DNA of 64,000 nucleotides from the NCBI GenBank assembly GCA_046052345.1, contig JBJOMN010000007.1, positions 1 to 64,000 of the forward strand. The letters are read 5' to 3'. This document shows positions 52,238 to 61,571 of this stretch, one piece after another (position 1 is the stretch's first letter; the number at the start of each line of letters is the position of its first letter). The DNA comes from Pollutiaquabacter sp046052345. GTDB lineage: Bacteria > Bacteroidota > Bacteroidia > AKYH767-A > 2013-40CM-41-45. Both the position numbers and the translations under genes were made by a program. The notes below the pieces were generated by a model. The model had not been told where the DNA came from, ran no database searches, and saw only the letters and a program-made list of their open reading frames with translations.

Positions 52238-53227
52238 ATGAACATTCACAGGATTCATATCGGTCTTCTTGTAGTCGGCGCAATGGCCGCCTGTCAGCCG
52301 GTCGAGGAAAAGAAGCAGGCTCCCGAGGAGGTCCCTGCGTCAGCCAACCGCGTCAGCGTCCCGGCCTTCAATGCGGACTCCGCGTTCGCTTTCGTAGGTG
52401 AACAGGTCTCGTTCGGTCCCCGAAAACCGAACACGAAGGCCCACGATGCCTGCGCCGATTACCTGCTTTCCAAACTGAAGTCCTATACGCCGAACGTCAT
52501 CGAACAGAAAGCCTCGGTGACCGCTTTTGACGGCACAATCCTTCGCATCAGGAACTTCATCGCCTCCTTCAATACCGAAAACCCCCGCCGTATCCTGCTT
52601 TTCGCCCATTGGGACACGCGTCCGTGGGCGGACCAGGATTCGGTTCGCGATCGTGAACCTATTGCGGGCGCGGATGACGGCGCCAGCGGCGTCGGAGTTC
52701 TTTTGGAAATGGCAAGGCAGTTTTCTATTCAGGCACCTGCCGTCGGTGTAGACATCGCTTTTTTCGATGCGGAGGATTGGGGCCAGAAAGGTGGCGGTAT
52801 GGAAGCACAAGACAGCTATGCCTTGGGCACCCAATACTGGACACGTCAGCCGCATGTTCCCGGCTATGTTGCCGAATATGGAATCCTGCTTGACATGGTA
52901 GGTGCAAGGAATGCGCAATTCCGGTTGGAAGGGAACTCGAATTACTCGGCTCCGTCGGTGAACATGAAGATCTGGGATGCGGCAGCCCGTCTGGGCTACT
53001 CGAACTGTTTCCTCAAGGAACAGGGTGGGTATGTGACCGACGATCATGTGTACGTCATCCGTTACGGGATTCCCTCCATCGATATCATCGGCAGTGACCC
53101 TTCGACCGCCAGCGGTTTCGGACAGCACTGGCATACGCATGCCGACGACCTTTCCGTCATCGACCCCCAAACCTTGAAAGCGGTAGGACAGACCTTGACA
53201 GAGGTCATTTACGGTGAATCACGTTGA
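52238..53227 (+). CDS. M28-fold glutaminyl cyclase-like lipoprotein
   Basis: 329 residues from ATG 52238. A lipoprotein signal (LLVVGAMAAC) puts the lipid-bearing Cys near residue 19. The M28/glutaminyl-cyclase fold has FAHWDTRPWADQD, GADDGASGVGVLLEMARQF with a zinc-binding Asp, FFDAEDWGQKG with the Glu pair region, YGILLDMVGARNAQF and HWHTHADDLSVIDPQTL with the zinc-binding His. This arrangement matches the periplasmic glutaminyl cyclase known from Porphyromonas, which turns N-terminal Gln into pyroglutamate on exported proteins; aminopeptidase activity is the alternative. Many secreted proteins in this window begin with Gln after the signal peptide, which fits. Confidence 0.85.
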   Translation: MNIHRIHIGLLVVGAMAACQPVEEKKQAPEEVPASANRVSVPAFNADSAFAFVGEQVSFGPRKPNTKAHDACADYLLSKLKSYTPNVIEQKASVTAFDGTILRIRNFIASFNTENPRRILLFAHWDTRPWADQDSVRDREPIAGADDGASGVGVLLEMARQFSIQAPAVGVDIAFFDAEDWGQKGGGMEAQDSYALGTQYWTRQPHVPGYVAEYGILLDMVGARNAQFRLEGNSNYSAPSVNMKIWDAAARLGYSNCFLKEQGGYVTDDHVYVIRYGIPSIDIIGSDPSTASGFGQHWHTHADDLSVIDPQTLKAVGQTLTEVIYGESR

Positions 53228-53261
53228 TCAACAACAGCTAGCAATCATTATCCCTCGTACC

Positions 53262-54323
53262 ATGAGTACCTTCTTTCCCTTCCGGACTGTTTCCCTGTAC
53301 CTTCTCTTGTCTTTTCTTTTCGCGTGCGGTCCTTCAAGGGATGTGAGCATGACCGTAACACGGCCGGCGGAAATCACCTTCCCTCCGGATGCCAAGACGA
53401 TTTTATTAGTGGACAGGACACGTATGGAGAACGGCGCGGTGAACATCCTGGAAGGGATACTCACCGGAGAACTCCCGGCCGATGACCGTGTCGCCGCACA
53501 GGAGGCCGTTGTCAGCCTAAAGAACAGGCTCGACGCTTCACCGCGTTTCGCCGTCAAATTGTTTCCGGACCGTATGAAAGGGAACAGCCTCACTTCCGCT
53601 TTTCCCCAAGCTTTGGATTGGGCCATTGTACATCAGTTATGTACTTCCAACGGAGCGGATGTCGTTGTCGCTTTGGAGATCTTCGACTCGGATTTCATCG
53701 TCACCAACGGGAACCGGATCAAGAAGAAGACGGAAGGCGAAGGCGCGAATAAGCGGGAAGTGGAATACACCGAATATTATGCGCAGGGAGTCGGAAACGT
53801 GAAAATGGGCATACGCGCCTATCATGACAGGTCAAAGACCATCTTGGACCAGCAACTCTTCACGGAGAGCAAGACGTGGGAGGCTGTCGGCAAGAATGCG
53901 CTGGATGCAGCCGCTCTGCTCATTTCAAAGTCCGAGGCCAACCGGTATCTGGCTGCTGCCGTCGGAAGTGATTACGCGTACAAGATCTCTCCGCTTCCGG
54001 TCAGGCTGTCACGCAGCTTTTACGGAAAATCCAAACATGAGCCTTCCGTAGCCACGGGAACCAGATATGCGGACGTCAACCAGTGGCAGCAGGCAATCGA
54101 CAGCTGGAAACAAGGATTGAACGGGGCCTCGCAGAAAGATGCCGGGAAGCTCGCCTACAACATCGCAGTGGGATACGAGGTGCTGGGCGAATACGGCTCC
54201 GCGCTGACCTGGGCACGCGACGCCTACACCCGCTACGGCAACAACAACGCTCGTGAGTACGTACAGCAGCTGGAAGCCAGGATCAGTGATGAGAAGCTGC
54301 TGAAAAAGCAGATGGGGGAGTAA
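53262..54323 (+). CDS. DUF6340-like lipoprotein
   Basis: 353 residues from ATG 53262. The signal MSTFFPFRTVSLYLLLSFLF ends in a lipobox with Cys in LLSFLFACGPS. The N-terminal half is alpha/beta (ADVVVALEIFDSDFIVTN); the C-terminal part has two TPR-like helix pairs (WQQAIDSWKQGLNG, LAYNIAVGYEVLGEYGSALT, WARDAYTRYGN). This layout resembles the Bacteroidota DUF6340 lipoproteins, which have no known function. It is probably outer-membrane or periplasmic and cotranscribed with cysS and the cyclase-like gene. It converges on asnS with nine bases between. Confidence 0.65.
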   Translation: MSTFFPFRTVSLYLLLSFLFACGPSRDVSMTVTRPAEITFPPDAKTILLVDRTRMENGAVNILEGILTGELPADDRVAAQEAVVSLKNRLDASPRFAVKLFPDRMKGNSLTSAFPQALDWAIVHQLCTSNGADVVVALEIFDSDFIVTNGNRIKKKTEGEGANKREVEYTEYYAQGVGNVKMGIRAYHDRSKTILDQQLFTESKTWEAVGKNALDAAALLISKSEANRYLAAAVGSDYAYKISPLPVRLSRSFYGKSKHEPSVATGTRYADVNQWQQAIDSWKQGLNGASQKDAGKLAYNIAVGYEVLGEYGSALTWARDAYTRYGNNNAREYVQQLEARISDEKLLKKQMGE

Positions 54324-54332
54324 GCTTCGGAA

Positions 54333-55715
54333 TCAGAACTCCGCGTTCTTCGGTGTACGCGGGAACGGAATCACGTCCCGGATGTTATTCATGCCGGTGA
54401 TGAACAGGATGAGCCGTTCGAAACCCAGTCCGAATCCGGCATGTTCGCAGGATCCGAACTTACGCGTATCCAGATACCAGGAAAGCTCCTTCTCCGGAAT
54501 CTCCATGTCGTGCATGCGCTGCACGAGCTTATCGTAATTGTCTTCCCGCTGTGAACCGCCGACGATCTCTCCGATCCAAGGGAACAATATGTCCATGGCG
54601 CGCACGGTCTTTCCGTCATCATTCTGTTTCATATAGAACGCCTTGATTGACATGGGATAATCGGTCAGGATGACAGGACGCTTGAAGTGCTCCACCAGGA
54701 AGTTCTCATGTTCCTTTTGCAGGTCGGTTCCCCATGAGACGGGGAATTCGAACTTTTGTCCCGATTTCTCAAGGATGCCGATCGCTTCGGTATACGTCAA
54801 TCGCTGGAAGGGCAGTTCGACGACCGACTTCAGTCGTTCGACGAGCCCTTTGTCGTACATGTTGTTCAGGAATTCCAAGTCGTCGGCGCAATGGGTGAGC
54901 GCGTAATTCACGAGGTATTTCAGGAAGTCCTCCGCCAGGTCCATGTTGTCACGGATGTCGTAGAAGGCCATCTCCGGTTCGATCATCCAGAACTCGGCGA
55001 GGTGACGCGGCGTATTCGAATTCTCCGCCCTGAAGGTCGGCCCGAAGGTGTAGATGAGTCCCAGCGCCAGTGCTCCGAGCTCGCCCTCTAACTGACCGGA
55101 TACGGTAAGGTTCGTCGGTTTTCCGAAGAAATCTTCTTTGAAGTTGATGGATCCATCTTCCAGCTTGGGGAGATTATGAAGATCCAGTGTCGTCACCTGG
55201 AACATCTCTCCCGCACCTTCTGCATCGGAACCGGTGATGATGGGAGTATGGAGATAGCAGAAGCCGCGATCGTTGAAATACTTATGGACGGCGAACGCCA
55301 TGTGGTGACGGATGCGGAACACGGCTCCGAACGTATTGGTGCGGGGACGTAAGTGCGCGATTTCACGCAGAAACTCCATCGAGTGGCCTTTCTTCTGCAG
55401 CGGAAAGCTCTCGTCAGCTTCCCCCAAAACGCGGATCTCGTCGGACTGGATTTCCACAGATTGCCCTTGTCCCTGTGAGGCGACCAGTTTACCCTTGACA
55501 GCGATGCAGGCACCGGTGGTGACTTTCTTGATGGACTCCTCGGAGAATTTCGAGAGGTCGGCCACCACTTGCAGATTATGGATAGTGGAGCCGTCGTTCA
55601 CTGCGATGAACGCCACCTGTTTGTTACCGCGGCGGGTGCGTACCCATCCCCGGACTTCCGTATCCTGTCCTTTTCCTTCCGTTTTCAGCAATTCCGCAAC
55701 TCGTCTGGTGATCAT
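54333..55715 (-). CDS. asnS: asparaginyl-tRNA synthetase
   Basis: 460 residues from ATG 55715 (MITRRVAELLKTEGKGQDTE); an in-frame upstream stretch to 55808 is probably untranslated because a T-rich TTTTTTTG promoter-like box lies in it. Class IIb synthetase: OB-fold anticodon domain (VRGWVRTRRGNKQVAFIAVN), TPIITGSDAEGAGEMFQVTT, FGPTFRAENSNTPRHLAEFW (motif 2), MEIPEKELSWYLDTRKFGSC and GFGLGFERLILFITG (motif 3). It charges tRNA-Asn directly. It is full length. Confidence 0.97.
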   Translation of the reverse strand: MITRRVAELLKTEGKGQDTEVRGWVRTRRGNKQVAFIAVNDGSTIHNLQVVADLSKFSEESIKKVTTGACIAVKGKLVASQGQGQSVEIQSDEIRVLGEADESFPLQKKGHSMEFLREIAHLRPRTNTFGAVFRIRHHMAFAVHKYFNDRGFCYLHTPIITGSDAEGAGEMFQVTTLDLHNLPKLEDGSINFKEDFFGKPTNLTVSGQLEGELGALALGLIYTFGPTFRAENSNTPRHLAEFWMIEPEMAFYDIRDNMDLAEDFLKYLVNYALTHCADDLEFLNNMYDKGLVERLKSVVELPFQRLTYTEAIGILEKSGQKFEFPVSWGTDLQKEHENFLVEHFKRPVILTDYPMSIKAFYMKQNDDGKTVRAMDILFPWIGEIVGGSQREDNYDKLVQRMHDMEIPEKELSWYLDTRKFGSCEHAGFGLGFERLILFITGMNNIRDVIPFPRTPKNAEF

Positions 55716-55913
55716 TTTTCCGGCTATTTGAAGTGCAAAAAAACGGATTTTGAGGGGGTTGGGCAAGGAAGGGCCACATTGACGGCCAAAAGAGAGAAAT
55801 CCGCCCAAATAACCTGACGAAAATCAAGAATTATTGTAGCTTGTAATGACAAAAGCCATATATTAGTGGTACACACCTATATTATATTGCACTTTATTCC
55901 AAATCGTAGGATT

Positions 55914-56414
55914 ATGCCTAAAATGAAAAGAAATCACATTTATATCCTGCTGCTGCTCGGGGTGATAGTGGCATCCGGCGGTGCATCCGCTCAGACAGAC
56001 GCCTCCGGCATGCGTGCCCCGATGGAAATACCGGCATGGGTCAACATGATGGATGATCCCAATGTCAACTATTTCCAAGCGATCAAATCCTACGAGGATT
56101 ATTGGAAAACCACTCCTAAGCCGGTGGAGGAGGATGAAATGGAATCCACTTCTCCGTCTAAAGGAAAATCCGAACGCGAGATCCGACGTGAGCGGAACGA
56201 GCGCGAAAGGGAATATGACAAGAAGAAAAAACTCTCCGGCAGCGAGCTGGAGCGTGCCGAATACCTCAAGTACCAGTCCAAGCGTTTCGAAAATTGGGCG
56301 CGCGAGGTGAAGCCGTGGGTGCAGGAGAACGGCCATGTCCTGAATGACGAAGAACGGACCGCCATCTGGAGAAAGCAACAGGAAGAACTCAAGCAACAGG
56401 AAAACAAGAAATAA
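55914..56414 (+). CDS. small secreted protein resembling the N-terminal linker module of T9SS propeller proteins
   Basis: 166 residues from ATG 55914; ATG 55923 is an equally good start. The signal peptide MKRNHIYILLLLGVIVASGG is cleaved near ASA-QTDA. The mature part has VNMMDDPNVNYFQAIKSYEDYW, then a charged, Lys/Glu/Arg-rich probable coiled region (SEREIRRERNEREREYDKKK), then LKYQSKRFENWAREVKPWV and DEERTAIWRKQQEEL. The pattern of DPN-x-(N)F, YW and a later (Y)KRFE-W block resembles the N-terminal linker that many Bacteroidota sortilin-type T9SS proteins carry in front of their propeller. Here it is a separate gene, 10 bases before such a propeller gene that lacks it. It has no sorting domain. 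Confidence 0.65.
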   Translation: MPKMKRNHIYILLLLGVIVASGGASAQTDASGMRAPMEIPAWVNMMDDPNVNYFQAIKSYEDYWKTTPKPVEEDEMESTSPSKGKSEREIRRERNEREREYDKKKKLSGSELERAEYLKYQSKRFENWAREVKPWVQENGHVLNDEERTAIWRKQQEELKQQENKK

Positions 56415-56424
56415 GCAAGACGTG

Positions 56425-59400
56425 ATGAAGATGACCAAGAGATTTTTCAGACCCTTCCTGCTCCTTGCAGCAGTACTATTGTTCAGCCGGGCGCTTTTCG
56501 CCCAGACTGCCGGCTGGACGGCCTACCGTCCGGAGCTTTTTCCTACCAATTCTTCCGGTCAGATTCACGGAATCAGCCGGGTGAGCCAGATGAAGTTCCA
56601 TCCTTCTAATTCCCAGAAGATGTATGCCGTCAGTGCCCGCGGAGGCCTCTTCATCTCCACCAACGGCGGCAGTAACTGGTCGGTTGCACCCGGCTGCGAC
56701 AAACTCGCTCTCGGCGTCCGCTTTGCGTCCGTATGTATCGATCATGTTAACGACTCGGTGATCTATCTCGGCGGCGGAGACCATAATTACTATTCCACAG
56801 GATCCGGCGTCTGGAAATCCACGGACGGCGGTGCCAACTTCACCCAAACAACACTCACCGGGAAGATCGTGGTCGATATGATCATGGATCCTTCTGATAA
56901 CAAGGTCATCGTGGCCGCCACCAATACGGGTGTGTACAAGACGACGAATGCCGGCTCCACCTGGACGCTGAAGTCCGCCAGCCTTTCACTTGACGACCTG
57001 AAGAAGATCGAAACCCCTACCTCCCGGGTGCTCTTTGTCTCCACCCGGAATGCCGAGTTATACCGCTCCACGGACTTCGGCGAAACCTGGACACAGGTCA
57101 CCTCCGGCATCTTCATCCCGACAGGATATACCTCCGGCGGAGGAACCCGCGTCGCAGTGACACCGGCCGACTCCAATGTCGTTTATTTCTTTATGAACGC
57201 GCAGGGCGGAACCCTTTTCAAGTCCGTCGACGGCGGTTTGAATTTCACCGCAGTCAAGAATAATATTTCACCGTTCCTTACCGGATACTCCAACAACTCC
57301 GCCGATCCCGGTCAGGGCGATTACAACACCGGTCTTGGCGTCGACCGTCTGAATGCCAACATCGTCTATTTCGTCGCACACAACGTATGGAAGTCCACCG
57401 ACGGCGGGGTGACCTGGACCCAGCTGACGGTCTGGTACCAGAAAGTGCATACCGACATGCACCAGATCGTCACCAGTCCTTACAACAATACGCAGCTGTG
57501 GAATATGAACGACGGCGGAGTCTGGCTGAGCACGGACGGCGGCAACAACTGGGCGCCCAAAAGCGACGGCATCTACGGCATCGAGATCTATCACGGCGGT
57601 TGCAGTCCTACACGCCGTTACATGATGAGTATCGGTACGCAGGACAATGGCGAACTGTATGCCGACAGCACCAAGTGGTATTGCAATCGCGGCGGCGACT
57701 GGCAGTCGCATTGCGTCTTCGACTACCGCGCGAACAGTTCGATGGTATATTATTATCTACCGGATTGGGGAACCATCTGGGCGCCGAAGCGCCGTCTGGT
57801 GACCGGAAGCACACAGAGCTATAACCTCCCGGCGAGTGTGACAGACTTTACCGACATCGCCTTCTACCGTGGCAATCCCGATCTGGCCTTCATCGGCGAC
57901 ACCGCCATTTGGCGTACGACGAACCTGACCCTTACTACTCCCGCTTGGACGTCTATTGCAAATACCGGCGTGAAAATCATGGCCCTTCATGTGAACCTGG
58001 CGGACGGCAACAAGGTGTATGCCATCACCAGCGACCAGAAGATCTGGATCTCAAGGGACGCGTTGAGTGCGGCGCCTACCTGGACGACGGTTACTTTGCC
58101 AAGTGCGACATCAAGCCGTGCAGCCATCACCACCATAAAATCTTCGCCCAACGTGGTCTATATCACCTGTAACAACAAGGTGTACCGGTCAGACGATAAT
58201 GGTCTTACGTGGCTGAACATCACCTACAATATTCCGACGACCAACCACATTGCCATCATTTCTGATGAATATTTCTCGTCATCCGAACTGGTGTTCATCG
58301 CCACCGGTTCCGCCGTGTATTACAAGACCGTATCGGGTACCAGTTGGACGATTTATAATACCGGTCTGCCGACACGCACGTCCATCGTGGACATGTCCAT
58401 CTTCAACGACGGCACGTCCAACACCCGACTACGAGCATTCACCTATGGACGCGGCGTATGGGAGTCGCCAATCAATAATCTGCGTACCACTACCGCCAAT
58501 TTCACGGTTAACAATCAGACCCCGTGTCCCGGGCAGACTGTGAATTTCTCCGACCTTTCCACCGGGACGGTAGTAAGCCGCACATGGTCGTTCCCGGGCG
58601 GAACGCCATCCACCTCCACTGCTGCGAACCCTTCCGTGACCTATTCCGGTTCAGGCACCTATTCGGTAACGCTGACCGTTTCTGACGGAACAACGAACAG
58701 TACACTTACGGAGTCCAATTACATCAATACGCTGGGTGCGCAGCTCCCGATGAGTCAGGATTTCGAAAGCGGTATTTTCCCGCCTGCCAACTGGAACAAT
58801 ATCGATGCCGGGAACAATGCCATCGCTTGGCAGTTGAAGAACGGCGTTGGCGGTTTCGGTGCAAGCAGCAACTGCATGTTCTTCGACAACTATTCGACCG
58901 ATGCCGCCGGTGCCCGCGACGAATTCAGGTCGGTCAACCTCGACTTGACTCCGTACACTTCGGCGACGCTTTCCTTCGATGTCGCTTACCAGCCATATTC
59001 GACGACCAGTTATATCGACTCTTTCCAGGTTCTTGTCTCGAATAACTGCGGCGCCTCATTCACTTCTGTTTACCTGAAGTACGGCACTGCGCTTTCTACA
59101 GCTACCGGCACCAACACTTCCGCATTCACTCCGACGGCTTCGCAGTGGAGGACGGAGACCATCAACCTGAGTGCCTATGCCGGAGCCAATATCATCGTTT
59201 CCTTCCAGAATATCGGCCGTTACGGAAACAACCTATATGTCGACAATATCCTCGTCAATGGCACACTGGCCGCACTCGCCGGCTCCGATAAATCGATCTG
59301 CACAGGAGGTTCTACGACAATAGGCCTTGCGCCGGTAACAGGATATACCTACTCCTGGTCGCCAACCGCCGGTCTCAGTGCGTCGAATGTAGCCAATCCG

Positions 59401-61491
59401 ACGGCTTCCCCTTCCGTCACGACGACCTATACCGTCACTGTCACTCAAAACGGAGGTAATACAGTCACTGACCAGGTCGTAGTCGCGGTCAACCCTGTCC
59501 CCTCCGTAACCGTCAGTACGACGGACGTTTCAACGGTAGGAGGTAACGACGGCTCGGCTGCCGCTGCTGTGTCCGGTGGAACGCCGCCATATGCCTACCT
59601 CTGGAACACTACGCCGTCACAAACCTCTTCTACGGCTACCAATCTGGCTTCCGGCACCTACAGTGTGACGGTCACGGACAGTAAAAGTTGTTCGGTTTCG
59701 GGTTCCGGTGTCGTAAATGCTCCGGTCTGCAATATCTCGGTCGCCGAGTCGCATCAGGATGTTACCTGTTTTGGCGGTTCTGACGGGCAGATCACCGTGA
59801 CCGCCTCCGGCGCCAACGGTTCGGTCAATTACAGCATCCAGCCGGGAGGCACAGTAAATGCAACAGGTATTTTCACAGGCCTTGCCGCAGGAACCTATAC
59901 GGTGCGTGCTACAGATGCGGCTCTTTGCACTTCCTCCGTTTCGGTGATCATCTCACAGCCTGCATCGTTCTCTATGACTGTCAGCGCATCGGGACCGACC
60001 ACTTTCTGTTCCGGCGGCAGTGTGACACTAACCGCAAGTAGCGCTGTTTCCTATTTGTGGAGCAGTGGTTCAACTGCTTCCTCCATCACGGTTACATCCT
60101 CCGGTACATTCTCCGTCACCGGCACCAATGCAGCAGGATGCACGGCAGTTTCCTCCGGCACTTCTGTGACCGTTACGCCCAACGTCACACCAACTGTTTC
60201 GATTACAGCGTCCCCTTCCGGTACGGTATTCTCCACGACTTCCGTGACCTTTACTGCTGTCATCACTAACGGAGGCTCTTCCCCGATCTACCGCTGGATG
60301 AAGAACGGAACGACGGTCGGCACGAACAGCGCCACCTATACGAACAGCTCCTGGGTCGACGGAGACATGGTGAATTGCGAACTGACCTCCAACACCCCAT
60401 GTGCCACCGTTTCGACGGTAACGTCGAACTCGGTGATCCTGACCGTAAGCACGGCCACTCCGAAATACCTAGTAGTCGATATCACGACGAACAAGGCATT
60501 CTACTACGATGCGTCCTTCGCTTTCCTGATTGCCAATACCATGTCCACTACGGTGCTCAACGGTGTCACCAATGCGGCCGACGTTGCCGCAGTCGCAGGA
60601 GCAGTGTATGTGCTGGACGGCACCAATAAGCGCGTGTACCGCAGCACTTCCGCTGGAGCGGTGGCTACGGCCTCGAAGACGCTTCTGACCAATACCGGAA
60701 GCGCACTCGGGACACCTACCGGACTTGCACTCAGCGGAGACACCTTATGGATACTTGACAAGAAAGGCAAAGCCATTTACAGGTATTCCCTTGCGTCCGC
60801 CTTTTCCGGCACCGGCACGCTGAATGCACTGGCCAAGATTTCGCTCGCTACCGCTAACAAGACCGCTGAAAGTCTGGTGGCCTATCAGGGATTCTTCTAT
60901 GTCCTGGAGAACGGTACTGCCAAGAATTTCTACCGCTACCCCAAAGCCGGTGGCACCGGTGTCGTCTCCCGCGCCATGGTCAGCAATACGGGCACGGCTC
61001 TAAGTACGGTAACAGGAGCCGTTTATGATAACGGCGATCTTCGCATCGTAGACAGCGGATTGGACCGCTCGTTCAGTTATTCGTTGGCTTCTTTGTATAC
61101 GGGTACCGGTAATCTCAATGCCTCTTTGAACAATCAGCTTACAGCCACCAACCTGAACTCTACCGGCATCACGTTGGTTTCCTCTACCACCTTGTTACGC
61201 ACTCCGGATGCCGTACAGGTGGATGTCCGGGAGATACCTGTCGTGCTGACAGCCTATCCCAATCCGGCCGAAGGTATGATCAAGGTAAGGCTGGAAGGAG
61301 TCGTTTCCGGCAAATGCGTCCTGCAGTTATTTGATCTTGGAGGACGTCTGATCGATCAAAGAGACATTGAAGCATCCTCTGATAATTTCCGTGAGTTGGA
61401 GTTCGACCTCTCCGGTCAGCCTTCCGGGAACTATCTGATTTCCCTCAATGACGGCACGTTGCGTAAGACGATCATCATCACCCGCCAATGA
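56425..61491 (+). CDS. giant secreted sortilin-type propeller/PKD/SprB-repeat protein, T9SS sorted
   Basis: 1688 residues from ATG 56425. Signal peptide MKMTKRFFRPFLLLAAVLLF, cleaved at LFA-QTAG. Residues ~25-690 form sortilin-type blades (GGLFISTNGGSNWSV, GVWKSTDGGANFTQ, GVYKTTNAGSTWTL, NVWKSTDGGVTWTQ). Residues ~695-770 are a PKD domain (TWSFPGGTPSTST). Residues ~775-950 are a MAM-like jelly-roll (MSQDFESGIFPPANWNNIDA). Ig-like units and two SprB-type repeats (SAAAAVSGGTPPYAYLWN; DVTCFGGSDGQITVTASGAN) follow to ~1190, then further Ig units. Residues ~1350-1590 look like a second small propeller (VYVLDGTNKRVYRST, LWILDKKGKAIYRYS). The last ~80 residues are a type A sorting domain (TAYPNPAEGMIKV). 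It is probably a large surface adhesin. Terminated by the hairpin at 61512. Confidence 0.8.
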   Translation: MKMTKRFFRPFLLLAAVLLFSRALFAQTAGWTAYRPELFPTNSSGQIHGISRVSQMKFHPSNSQKMYAVSARGGLFISTNGGSNWSVAPGCDKLALGVRFASVCIDHVNDSVIYLGGGDHNYYSTGSGVWKSTDGGANFTQTTLTGKIVVDMIMDPSDNKVIVAATNTGVYKTTNAGSTWTLKSASLSLDDLKKIETPTSRVLFVSTRNAELYRSTDFGETWTQVTSGIFIPTGYTSGGGTRVAVTPADSNVVYFFMNAQGGTLFKSVDGGLNFTAVKNNISPFLTGYSNNSADPGQGDYNTGLGVDRLNANIVYFVAHNVWKSTDGGVTWTQLTVWYQKVHTDMHQIVTSPYNNTQLWNMNDGGVWLSTDGGNNWAPKSDGIYGIEIYHGGCSPTRRYMMSIGTQDNGELYADSTKWYCNRGGDWQSHCVFDYRANSSMVYYYLPDWGTIWAPKRRLVTGSTQSYNLPASVTDFTDIAFYRGNPDLAFIGDTAIWRTTNLTLTTPAWTSIANTGVKIMALHVNLADGNKVYAITSDQKIWISRDALSAAPTWTTVTLPSATSSRAAITTIKSSPNVVYITCNNKVYRSDDNGLTWLNITYNIPTTNHIAIISDEYFSSSELVFIATGSAVYYKTVSGTSWTIYNTGLPTRTSIVDMSIFNDGTSNTRLRAFTYGRGVWESPINNLRTTTANFTVNNQTPCPGQTVNFSDLSTGTVVSRTWSFPGGTPSTSTAANPSVTYSGSGTYSVTLTVSDGTTNSTLTESNYINTLGAQLPMSQDFESGIFPPANWNNIDAGNNAIAWQLKNGVGGFGASSNCMFFDNYSTDAAGARDEFRSVNLDLTPYTSATLSFDVAYQPYSTTSYIDSFQVLVSNNCGASFTSVYLKYGTALSTATGTNTSAFTPTASQWRTETINLSAYAGANIIVSFQNIGRYGNNLYVDNILVNGTLAALAGSDKSICTGGSTTIGLAPVTGYTYSWSPTAGLSASNVANPTASPSVTTTYTVTVTQNGGNTVTDQVVVAVNPVPSVTVSTTDVSTVGGNDGSAAAAVSGGTPPYAYLWNTTPSQTSSTATNLASGTYSVTVTDSKSCSVSGSGVVNAPVCNISVAESHQDVTCFGGSDGQITVTASGANGSVNYSIQPGGTVNATGIFTGLAAGTYTVRATDAALCTSSVSVIISQPASFSMTVSASGPTTFCSGGSVTLTASSAVSYLWSSGSTASSITVTSSGTFSVTGTNAAGCTAVSSGTSVTVTPNVTPTVSITASPSGTVFSTTSVTFTAVITNGGSSPIYRWMKNGTTVGTNSATYTNSSWVDGDMVNCELTSNTPCATVSTVTSNSVILTVSTATPKYLVVDITTNKAFYYDASFAFLIANTMSTTVLNGVTNAADVAAVAGAVYVLDGTNKRVYRSTSAGAVATASKTLLTNTGSALGTPTGLALSGDTLWILDKKGKAIYRYSLASAFSGTGTLNALAKISLATANKTAESLVAYQGFFYVLENGTAKNFYRYPKAGGTGVVSRAMVSNTGTALSTVTGAVYDNGDLRIVDSGLDRSFSYSLASLYTGTGNLNASLNNQLTATNLNSTGITLVSSTTLLRTPDAVQVDVREIPVVLTAYPNPAEGMIKVRLEGVVSGKCVLQLFDLGGRLIDQRDIEASSDNFRELEFDLSGQPSGNYLISLNDGTLRKTIIITRQ

Positions 61492-61511
61492 AGCGGATTC
61501 ATCCGATCAAC

Positions 61512-61546
61512 AAGCGGCCGGCTACTTGCCGGCCGCTTTGCTTTTT
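61512..61546 (+). terminator. rho-independent terminator
   Basis: A perfect 11-bp stem AAGCGGCCGGC/GCCGGCCGCTT with a 5-nt loop, followed by TGCTTTTT. Confidence 0.88.
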
Positions 61547-61560
61547 AACGGAGGAGTAAG

Positions 61561-61568
61561 TACGTTTG
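61561..61568 (+). promoter_or_regulatory. -7 promoter element TACGTTTG
   Basis: Exact TAnnTTTG match, three bases before the GTG start at 61572, just after the terminator of the previous gene. Confidence 0.6.
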
Positions 61569-61571
61569 AAC

